Origin: Agroathelia rolfsii | Taxonomy: Eukaryota; Basidiomycota; Agaricomycetes; Amylocorticiales; Amylocorticiaceae | Assembly: GCA_018343915.1 (NCBI GenBank) | Contig: JABRWF010000008.1 | Location: 1,736,001-1,800,000, forward strand | Length of the DNA stretch: 64,000 nucleotides | Direction of reading: 5' to 3' | Part shown: positions 56,050 to 64,000 of the stretch, piece after piece | Position numbering within the stretch: the stretch's first letter is position 1 | How the letters are laid out: each line of letters starts with the position of its first letter | Position numbers and translations under genes: made by a program | Notes under the pieces: model-generated | The model's input: the letters and a program-made list of their open reading frames with translations, nothing else | What the model was told of the DNA's origin: nothing | Databases searched by the model: none

Positions 56050-57567
56050 ATGAGCAGACCTTCCAAGGGTAAAGCTCCCGCACAACCATCCGCCAAGTCC
56101 TCTGTACGTTCCTCCGTATCCGCACCTGCTCCTCAACCTACCTTCTCTCATCCTCCCAAGGTACCCACGCCACCAAAGCTCCCCTCTCCGCCTAAACCCG
56201 CTACACCCGAAGAATCCGAAGAGGAGGAGGATGAAGAAGAAGAAGAACCCAAGAAAGAATCTTATCCCTCTCCTTCCGATTTTAGAGAACCCAAACCTGC
56301 ACCAGAGCCTATTGCTTCTCGTACACGATCTCGAGTCCCTACCCCGGCAGTTACACCTAAAATCCGAATGCCCATTCCTACTCCCCGTACCCGTACCCCC
56401 GCAATTACTCGCCCCCCCTCACCAGCCATGTCTTCTGGATTCGAGCAGTTCATGGGTCAGATGTTGGAGATGCAACGTCAGACCACGGAGATGATGAGGC
56501 ACATGACCGAAACCCAGCGAAAGCTGGTAGAGATCGCTGACCGTCCAGCACCTGTGCCTACTCCTGCACCAGCACCTGCGCCTCAGGTAGTTACGGTGGC
56601 CTTGACGAAAGAAAGGGGCAAGGAACCCTCAAAGTTCACGGGTGACCGTGAGAAGTACAAGGATTTCATCTTGGGATTTGAGAATTACCTAGGTTTAAAT
56701 CCTACACTATACAGTTCGGATCGCGACAAGGGCAGGTTGCTCATCTCTCTGCTGGAAGGAGGACCGAGGAGATGGTCGGAAAAATGGTCCAACATGATCA
56801 AAGCCAAAGAAGAAGGAGAAGTCAAGGGAGAGTCTCCTTTCGTCTTTAATGACTTCTACAAGGCCTTCCGAGGTCTTTATGGATCATGGAATTATAAGCG
56901 GTCCGCACTGGATAAGCTGAAGAATCTAAAACAAGGGTCGCGCAGTACCCAGGAGTTCATCACAGACTTCTGGTCTACAGCACAACAGACTGACTTGTCA
57001 GAGGAAGACTGGCGTGTGCGGTTCCTGGATGGGTTAAATCCCAAGATCCGGAATGTACTTGGAGGATGGGACCAGACCAATCTGGAAACGGTCCAAAAGG
57101 CAATGGACGCAGCCCTACGTGCTGAGCAAGGGCTGCGCTCTGCAGGTCTTTGGCAGGATACGTGGAGACCTCGGGCACCTGTAACAGGTTCAGCTGCACA
57201 TCCCATAACAATCAATGCGGCTCAGGTCGCAGCGCCCCAGACCAGTCAACCCTCGTTTCAGGGGAGACCATCGTTCCCACCCAGGGATTGGTCTAAAGCA
57301 CAGTGCTTCCATTGTGGCCAGCTAGGCCATCCTAAGCACTGCTGCCCTCTCCTGGGTTACAAGCCAAGACCTTTTGCACCTCCTGGACAAGCCTCAATCT
57401 CCGCCTCTGTCCAGCCAGCATCTGCACCAGTGGCTCCATCCGTCCCTACTCCACCTCCTGCCTCGGCGAGTCCATCTACGTACACAGTCCCTGACCATGT
57501 GATGCAAATCATGGAGGAACAGGCGGCCGCCATAGCTGCGTTGAAAGATCAGATGGGTTTTTCCTAG
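56050..57567 (+). CDS. F2 gag, intact, 505 residues
   Basis: From ATG 56050 (MSRPSKGKAPAQPSAKSS) to TAG 57565-57567. The N-terminal third is rich in proline, serine and glutamate (KVPTPPKLPSPPKPATPEE) with a polyglutamate run; a Q/M-rich helix follows (FEQFMGQMLEMQRQTTEMM); the capsid-like region spans about residues 195-345 (SKFTGDREKYKDFILGFENYL cut here to its core GFENYLGLNPTLY); one CCHC knuckle, CFHCGQLGHPKHCC, lies near residue 417; the end is KDQMGFS. Unlike the other families the stop comes one codon after the slippery site. Expected role: virus-like particle shell and RNA packaging. Confidence 0.93.
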   Translation: MSRPSKGKAPAQPSAKSSVRSSVSAPAPQPTFSHPPKVPTPPKLPSPPKPATPEESEEEEDEEEEEPKKESYPSPSDFREPKPAPEPIASRTRSRVPTPAVTPKIRMPIPTPRTRTPAITRPPSPAMSSGFEQFMGQMLEMQRQTTEMMRHMTETQRKLVEIADRPAPVPTPAPAPAPQVVTVALTKERGKEPSKFTGDREKYKDFILGFENYLGLNPTLYSSDRDKGRLLISLLEGGPRRWSEKWSNMIKAKEEGEVKGESPFVFNDFYKAFRGLYGSWNYKRSALDKLKNLKQGSRSTQEFITDFWSTAQQTDLSEEDWRVRFLDGLNPKIRNVLGGWDQTNLETVQKAMDAALRAEQGLRSAGLWQDTWRPRAPVTGSAAHPITINAAQVAAPQTSQPSFQGRPSFPPRDWSKAQCFHCGQLGHPKHCCPLLGYKPRPFAPPGQASISASVQPASAPVAPSVPTPPPASASPSTYTVPDHVMQIMEEQAAAIAALKDQMGFS

Positions 57568-57597
57568 GGTCAGCTGAAAGGGCTATTCAGACTGACC
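57555..57597 (+). promoter_or_regulatory. F2 gag-pol -1 frameshift signal
   Basis: GGGTTTT (57555-57561), then TCC and the TAG stop; GGTCAG (57568-57573) pairs with CTGACC (57592-57597) after a 6-nt spacer. The pol frame starting at GGG 57555 is open. Confidence 0.76.
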
Positions 57598-60500
57598 AGT
57601 ATATTCAAAACAGACTCTCTTCCTTTTCCTCTTGTAATACTATTTCCATTTCCTCTTCTTCCTACTTTTCCCTTGCAGGTGCGAATGGACAGCACCTCAA
57701 GGTTCCTATCATGTTCCATGGACCTTTTAGAAATTTCTCTACCTCTGCTATGATTGATTCTGGTGCTTCCTCCTCCTTTGTAAATTATAGATACATACAA
57801 AAACATAAAATACCTACAAAAAAATTACCCCGCCCTATTCCTTTGTACAACATAGATAACTCCGCAAATCAGATAGGGAAAATCGAATCCGTTGTGATCC
57901 TTGACACTACGATTGGATCCGAAAGAAAATATTTGCCACTATGTGTAGTGGATATTGGCCAAGAAGATGTAATCCTTGGGATTGACTGGTTACGTCTTGA
58001 AAACCCCGTAATCGACTGGAAATCTGCAGAGGTCACGTTCCTACCTGAAAAGGAAACCGTACAAGCCACCATGACTATGCCACCCGGTTATGAAGACTTT
58101 GCAGACGTATTTTTGGAAGAGGAAGCAAGTAGATTACCTAGCCACAAGTCGTTAGACCATAAGATTGAGTTGCTTGATGAAACCAAGCTCAGACGAGGGC
58201 GTGTATACCCCCTCAGTAGCAACGAAACTGATGCACTCAATGAATGGATTGATGATAACCTGGCCAAGGGATATATTCGCAAATCGGAGAGTGAATTCGC
58301 TGCCCCAATGTTCTTTGTTCCCAAGAAAAATGGGAAACTCTGCCCTGTTCAAGATTATCGAGCCCTCAACGAGCAAACTATCAAGAATGCTTATCCCCTT
58401 CCCCTAATCTCTGAAATTGTGGAACACATGACTCAATTCCGCTGGTTCACAAAAATCAATTTACAAGCAGGGTTCAATAATATCTGGATCAGGGAGGGAG
58501 ATGAGCGAAAGGCGGCCTTCATCACGTCACGCAGTCTATTCAAACCATTAGTAATGCCTTTCGGCTTATGCAATGCGCCGTCCTCTATGCAAGCCTTAAT
58601 GGATGATATTCTCCTCCGCTTAGTCCAGTTGGGATTTGTTAGGGTTTACATCGATGACGTTATAATTGGGGCCGAGACCAAGGAAAAGCTACGAGAAATT
58701 ACCAGAGAAGTCCTTTCCATATTGAGGCAGCATAACCTCTATGGTAACCTGGATAAGTTCGAAGTAGAGAAACCCGAAGTCAACATCCTTGGCTTTATCG
58801 TCTCCTATCGACAAGTTTGTATGGACCCGGAGAAGGTCAAGCCTATCCTAGACTGGCCAACCCCCAAAAACGTAAAGGAGATCCGCAAGTTCCGTGGTTT
58901 AGCCAATTACTACAGGCGGTTCATTCGTGACTTTGGGAAAATCTGCAAGCCCCTGGATCGTCTTACAGGCAAGGTCAACTGGACTTGGGGACCTGAGGAG
59001 CAAGAAAGCTTCGATAACCTCAAGAGGGCCTTTAGTTCTGCCCCTGTCTTACGAGCATATGATCAGAAAGCACCAACCCAAGTAGAAACGGATGCCTCTT
59101 CCTATGCCACTGGCGCAGTTCTTAGCCAAAAGAATGAATCTGGTGCCTGGCACCCAATAGCCTTCCTATCCCAATCGATGAACGATGCCGAAAGAAATTA
59201 CGATATTTGGGATAAGGAAATGCTCGGAGTCATTCGTGCCCTGGATCATTGGCGTCATCTGCTCCAGGGGTTACCAGAACCCTTTGAAATTTGGACCAAT
59301 CATAAGAACCTCGAATACTGGACAACGGCTCGCAACCTCACTCGCCATCAAGCCCGTTGGTCTCTTTTCCTGGCAGACTACAACTTTCGTATTCATTACC
59401 AGAAAGGCGCCGAAAACGGCAAGGCCGATGCATTGTCCCGCCGTCCCGATCTCCAGCTTTCCGATGCAGATGACAATCAAGATGTAGTATTGCTTGATCC
59501 CAAGCTATTCCGCATCAATGCAGCCTGAAGAGGACATGTGCTGATGGAAAGAGAATCCGATCTACTCAGGAAAATCCGGAATGCTTCCCCTGAAGCAGAG
59601 GTTGCAGAGGCACTCCGTTTGGTCAAGGATTTGGGTCCTGTCAAGCTTCAGAAAGGTCTAGAAGAGTGGAATCAGGAAAATGGGATTATTCTGCGACAAG
59701 GCAGGGTTTACGTACCTGCAGACAAGGAAATACGCACCCAGGTTATTTCTATGTATCACAATAGTTTGCTCAGCGGTCACCCCGGTCAACACAAGACACT
59801 TGAACTAGTATCACGCAACTACTGGTGGCCCGGTATGACCAAAGCAGTAAACGAATACGTAGAAACCTGTCAAGTTTGCATTCAGAATAAGTCATCACGT
59901 CTCCCTGCTTTTGGCCCCCTTGAACCCCTTCCATCACCCATTCGGCCTTGGGACCACATAACAATGGACATGATCGTCAAACTGCCTGACTCCCAGGGCT
60001 ACGATAGTATTCTGGTCGTAGTGGACAGGTTTTCCAAGATGACCCACGTCATCCCTACAATGGAAAAGATCAATGCCATAGGAACGGCGGAGCTACTTTG
60101 GTCACACGTCTTCAAACTACACGGGCTACCATCTAGGATTACTTCTGATAGGGGACCTCAATTTGCAAGCAAAGTCATGAGGGAAGTACACAAGCGTCTC
60201 GGAATCACAACGGCTATGTCCACCGCTTATCACCCACAAACGGACGGACAATCAGAGCAAGTCAATCAGGAACTAGAAGCCTACCTCAGGTTCTTTGTCT
60301 TGCACCGACAAGATGATTGGGCTCGTCTATTACCCTCCGCTGAGTTCGCCCTGAATAACCGACAACATTCCGCTACCAAAATGTCACCTTTCAGGATGAA
60401 TTACGGATTTGACCCGCGAATGGACTTCTCCCTTACCGGAATTTTCGAAACCCCCGCTGTAGAAGATTGGCTACATGTAATTTCAGATGCACAAGCAGAC

Positions 60501-61139
60501 GCCCAGGCCGCCCTTAACCTGGCAGCTGAGAAGATGAAGGAATCCTTTGATAAGCACGTACGACAGTCTCCTCAGTGGCAGAAGGGTGATAAGGTGTGGT
60601 TATCTACCGAAAACCTCAAAACTTCCCAACCCACTAGAAAGCTCTCTGCCAAATTTGCCGGGCCTTACAAAATCTTGGAGCGGATAGGTCCACTTGCATA
60701 CCGGTTGAAGATCCCTCGAACCTGGTCGATTCATGATGTATTCCATGTCTCCCTTTTATCCGAACACAAGCCATCTGACCGAGATCAGCCTCCGCCAGAA
60801 CCCGTGGAAGTCGAAGGGGAGGAAGAGTGGGAAGTCGCCAAAATAAAGGATTCTAGAATCTCAGGAAGACCCAAATGACTTGAGTACCTCATCAGCTGGA
60901 AGGATGCTCCCGGAGAAGACAACTGGGAACCCGCAGATAACCTGACTCATGCCCAAACTAGAATACGAGAGTTCCACAAGAAACACCCCAATGCACCTAA
61001 ACGCTTGAATGCTGCAGTCTTTGGGGAACTACCTTTTAGACCAATTGAGAATTTCATGGAAACAACGACAAGGGAAACCGCCGGATGGGAACTAGGGAAG
61101 TTCCGGAGTAACTCCCTTGAGAAGGGGGTAATGTTATAA
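57555..61139 (+). pseudogene. F2 pol: protease, RT, RNase H, integrase, chromodomain (two stops)
   Basis: Frame -1 to gag. Protease DSGASSSF at 57756; RT with motif A asparagine (AAT, 58458-58460; KINLQAGF) and YIDD at 58647-58658; RNase H (VETDASSYATG); TGA at 59526 (CGA expected); zinc finger HPGQHKT...CIQNKS; integrase core ([25 protein letters not shown]); TGA at 60876 (CGA expected) at the start of the chromodomain (LEYLISWKDAPGEDNW). The frame has no stop before the LTR; it runs over the polypurine tract GAGAAGGGGGTAA and ends at TAA 61137-61139, inside the 3' LTR. Confidence 0.93.
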
Positions 61140-61687
61140 GTTGGACAATTTTCGCGCTTTTCTTACGATCATGTACATATTTTTACTGTATTTTTACGAC
61201 TTTTATTGACTGAGTTATGGAAGAAATACCTTGCAGGCAACATCTTGACACGCGTGTGACTGGCGGTGTTAGCCCCACGTGACAGGAGTGCTCGTGACAA
61301 GAGTATATTAGGAAGGCGGAGTCTAGATCATTCCTTTTCATCAAAAGGTCTAGACTCAGGAACCAGGGTCGTTCCGATCACTATGCAATTACTAAGGAGT
61401 ACTAGACTCATCATTCCGATTGGTTGCTCATCGGACTTAGGCACAAAGCACTGCCCCTGCATTTTACATGTTCCTGCTTACGAACCCCGGCTGCGCACAG
61501 ACCATCAAGGCTGCGCACGGGCCCTTCATTTTATATATAAATACAAGCCTGTAGCCCTTACCTGAACCTTAGCTTCGACCTTTTCGCCTTCAGGTAAGGG
61601 CACCCCCCATTTGTATACTTACATAAGAACTAATACACTTTTCGCCTTCAGGCTTACACGTCCTAGCCCATCCCCTCTCCTATCTCT
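61132..61687 (+). repeat. F2 3' LTR, first part
   Basis: Begins TGTTATAAGTTGG after the polypurine tract; holds TATA box, primer segment and intron-like segment; interrupted by a reverse A LTR at TCTCT. Confidence 0.95.
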
Positions 61688-62529
61688 TGTCAAGGGTAGA
61701 CTCCTTGACGTGTGACGTTGGGCGTGGAGGGCCTACTTGTGCACCAATTAAACAATATACCTCTCAACACTAAATACTGAAGTACCTACAAATGAGTGTT
61801 CCCACAGATATCACCACTCTTATTTTATTGAGAGGGTGACCGGGTACTTTATTATCTCACTTGTAATCGTAGCTCTTAATTCACACGCACACACGAGGGG
61901 ATTTGCACCACCTCCAAGTTAAGGGAGAGAGAGAGAGAGAGGAAAGGGGGAGGGCTAGGACGAAGAGCCTAGGCCTAAGAGTTTTACCCTGAAGGCGAAG
62001 TTATATTAGTAATCTATTTAATGAATACAGATCCTTTACTTGCCTGAAGGCGAAGAGGTCGAAGCTGGCTCTTCAGGTCAAGTTACATGCACTATATATA
62101 CTACTACTGAATGGTCCGTGCGCAGCATGAATGGTCTGTGCGCAGAGGGAGATAGAAGTATGAAAGTGGCAATGCAGGGGGAGATCTTTTAGCCTAACTC
62201 CACCGGGCATCCGTGTGGAGATCCGTTTCCGGACCGGTACCGGTAACCGTTAGGAATCGATCAGGGAAGGAAGTCTTGTGTTCCTAGGCTGTGCGTGATG
62301 GTGAAAATGGAAGTTCGCACAGCCCCGAGATTACTTCTGTGACGTGCGGCTTGGAAACACGTGAGGGCCAATCACATGACCACTGCACTGCCCACAGTCC
62401 ACGCCCTAAAGGGTAATTTTTATAAGGAAAACAAAGAAAAAGAAAAGAAAATGTAATAACTAAATAAATACTGGTCCAAATAATACAAGAAATAGACCGA
62501 AAAATCGGCAAAAATTCCATCTCATAACA
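61688..62529 (-). repeat. Solo A LTR in F2 3' LTR
   Basis: 842 bp, TCTCT on both sides (61683-61687, 62530-62534). Its far terminus reads CATAACA where CATGACA is expected. It is the innermost layer of F4 > A3 > F2 > A. Confidence 0.94.
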
Positions 62530-62987
62530 TCTCTCACATCATATTATTAAGTGTAAGGCCTCAAGGGCAGCTTAGTAAGTGTACACATAGGCCTTGCTAT
62601 AAGAAGGCAGTAAGGAGTCAAAGACCTCAATATACAGAGGCGATTGCGTGTGAACAAAGCCCTATTCAGTTAGGCCTAGGCAGTAAAAAGACCTAGCAGA
62701 CGTTATGTAGACCACGGAGGGCTAAGCCGCCTGTCCTCAGTAAGAAACACTAAGAAATCTATTTGACGCAAAGGAAGTACACGGGAAGCCCTAGGCTAGA
62801 GTACCAAACACAACCCTAGCAAAGTAGATATCAGAGTGTCCTATTACGAAAGGCAGCAATGGGAGCACGTGGGCGTCTGATAAATTACCAAACTAGCAGT
62901 ACACGTAAAACCCGGCTTTACAGCCCGCCCACGTACCTTACAAGTGGGTTGTGTCTTTTGGTAGAGTCAAGCGCGTAAGCCTTGACA
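62530..62987 (+). repeat. F2 3' LTR, second part
   Basis: Completes the 3' LTR to AAGCCTTGACA; after removing the duplicated TCTCT the two parts total 1009 bp. Confidence 0.95.
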
Positions 62988-63248
62988 AGGAAGGCTATGT
63001 TCCTAGGCTGTGCGCAATGATGAAGTGGAAGTGCACGCAGCCCTGAGATTACTCCTGTGACGTGCGGCTTGGAACACGTGAGGGCCAATCACATGACCAC
63101 TGCACTGCCCACAGACCACGCCCTAAAGGGTAATTTTATAAGGGAAAACAGAAAGAAAAAGAAAGAAAATGCAATAACTAATTGAGTAATAGTCCAAATA
63201 ATACAAGAAAATACTCGAAAAATCGGCAAAAATGTCCTTCTCATGACA
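62988..63248 (-). repeat. A3 5' LTR, distal part (U3)
   Basis: Resumes the A3 LTR after F2 (AGGAAGGCTATGTTCC) and ends in the complement of TGTCATGAGAAGG. Confidence 0.94.
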
Positions 63249-63459
63249 CTATTTGATGTGAAGGAAACAAATGGGAAGCCCTGTGCTAGAGTACCAAACA
63301 TAACCCTAACAAAGTAGAGGCTTGACTAATACTATTATAAAGAATAGCAACGGAAGCATGTGTATATCTGCTATAAGCCAACCTAGTAACACATTGTAAA
63401 AAGAGGTCTTACAACCCATCCCTTGTACCTTTGAGAGGGTTTATGTTAGTTAGTCAAGT
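63249..63459 (+). repeat. F4 LTR, segment 3 of 3
   Basis: Continues the F LTR after A3 (CTATTTGATGTGAAGG) to CAAGT, where a C LTR starts. The last few dozen bases of the F LTR are therefore displaced beyond the window. Confidence 0.88.
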
Positions 63460-64000
63460 TGTCATGACCCGCCAACGCACCCGGCCGCCGAACGTCCCGA
63501 TCGCACACATTGATACTCGCGAACATTTACGACGGAGTCACCGGCAATACCCTCCCTTCTGAGTCGCCGCGTATCCCGTGCATCGGAAGCGTTTCCGATG
63601 TGTCTGCCAACGTTTCCCCGGAGCCATGTGCAAGGCCGTCCTTCACGCTTCCTTTCCATCACTGGCACGCTTCTGTCCATCAGAGCGCTGCACATGACAA
63701 CAACACTTCTCGAAGACATTCCCCAAGTCGCCATATGCCCGCACCAGTGGATCCTTCCTATCTTGGAAGATCGCGCTTGGACTCTCCTCTTGATCACGCT
63801 CTGATTGACGATCAGACCGCCAATGGTTCCAAAGGAAGGCACCCCCGCCTTTGTGCACAGCATGGCACGACTACCAGAGCGCGCGGTGCACACTATTACT
63901 TATTGTTCTTATTGTTTTCATTGATTTTCTTTATTTATCATTTTCTCGACTACTGTACTTAGTATATAGTACTGTACTTGATGTAGTAGATACAGTAGTC
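63460..64000 (+). repeat. C LTR, truncated by the window edge
   Basis: TGTCATGACCCGCCAACGC start, collinear with the solo C LTR for about 540 bp; preceded by CAAGT. Whether it is a solo LTR or the 5' LTR of a C element cannot be told. Confidence 0.9.

Larger units (their letters stand above)
54627..62987 (+). mobile_element. F2: full-length Ty3/gypsy element of family F
   Basis: Flanked by AGGAA (54622-54626, 62988-62992). The 5' LTR is 1009 bp and the 3' LTR is also 1009 bp once the solo A LTR (61688-62529) is removed. Gag is intact; pol has two stops and a D-to-N change in RT. Roughly 18 LTR differences by eye, all transitions. Confidence 0.96.
46865..63248 (-). mobile_element. A3: full-length A element, minus strand, inserted in F4 LTR
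   Basis: Flanked by CTATT (46860-46864, 63249-63253). LTRs are both 843 bp after removing F2: 3' LTR 46865-47707, 5' LTR 54040-54626 plus 62993-63248. About eight differences between LTRs, all transitions, roughly 1 percent. Gag is intact; pol is split by a solo A LTR and has several stops in its 3' half. Confidence 0.96.

Noticed and set aside
5444..62987. Endogenous retrovirus or pararetrovirus with an envelope gene
   Set aside because: No ORF lies between pol and the 3' LTR in any full-length copy, and the chromodomain integrase places these among chromovirus-type retrotransposons.

Overview
The window reads as a fungal, most likely basidiomycete (Agaricomycete), heterochromatic block. 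Apart from about 770 bp at 43572-45201 and a 283-bp insert at 1290-1572, essentially every base belongs to Ty3/gypsy LTR retrotransposons of the chromodomain-carrying Tf1/sushi-like kind. The fungal call rests on the element type, on compact 56-61 bp intron-like leaders and on the absence of host genes; the species cannot be read from the sequence. No tRNA, rRNA, CRISPR array or cellular gene was found. Family letters are my own labels: A (LTR about 843-857 bp, starts TGTCATGAG), B (856 bp, TGTTATGAGTTGCAA), C (876 bp, TGTCACAACCCGCC), D (854 bp, TGTCATGAGTTGATC), E (987 bp, TGTTACGAGTCG), F (about 1009 bp, TGTTATAAGTTGG).

Layout. 1-4248: pieces of minus-strand F elements (LTRs and a gag remnant) and an E LTR scrap. 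4249-36447: one C LTR split by three insertions: a D solo LTR; the 22.5-kb element A1 (5444-27917), whose gag is split by A2 (6942-22231, minus strand), whose 3' LTR is split by E1 (7704-14946) and whose gag is split by a B solo LTR; and element B1 (28413-36395), whose integrase is split by an A solo LTR. 36448-43571: an F LTR piece, a 5'-truncated A element (A4) with an LTR holding two more A LTRs, and a 5'-truncated F element (F3) with a solo F LTR wedged against its 3' LTR. 43572-45201: the only low-repeat island, split by an A solo LTR. 45202-63459: an F LTR split by a C solo LTR and by A3 (46865-63248, minus strand); A3 holds an A solo LTR in pol and the full element F2 (54627-62987) in its 5' LTR, and F2 holds an A solo LTR in its own 3' LTR. 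63460-64000: the start of another C LTR. Sixteen insertions have 5-bp target-site duplications, fifteen exact and one with a single C/T change, and cutting them out restores the LTRs or reading frames beneath.

How the elements work. Each full element has LTR - primer-binding site (PBS) - leader - gag (capsid region plus one CCHC knuckle) - pol (protease, reverse transcriptase (RT), RNase H, zinc-finger integrase, chromodomain) - polypurine tract - LTR. Three RNA signals recur in families A, B, E and F although their sequences differ. First, an 11-nt segment 34-35 nt below the LTR TATA box is complementary to the PBS, which fits Tf1-type self-priming instead of tRNA priming. Second, gag ends on the slippery heptamer GGGTTTT followed 5-6 nt later by a stem whose arms covary between families, which fits -1 frameshifting into pol. 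Third, an intron-like 56-61 bp segment (GT or GC donor, CTAAT or CTGAC branch site in all but B, CAG acceptor) lies directly after the primer segment inside the LTR.

All elements look dead or nearly so. The premature stops I examined, and the LTR-to-LTR differences I could list, are C-to-T or G-to-A transitions, mostly at CpG or CpA, as expected from methylation decay or RIP-like mutation.
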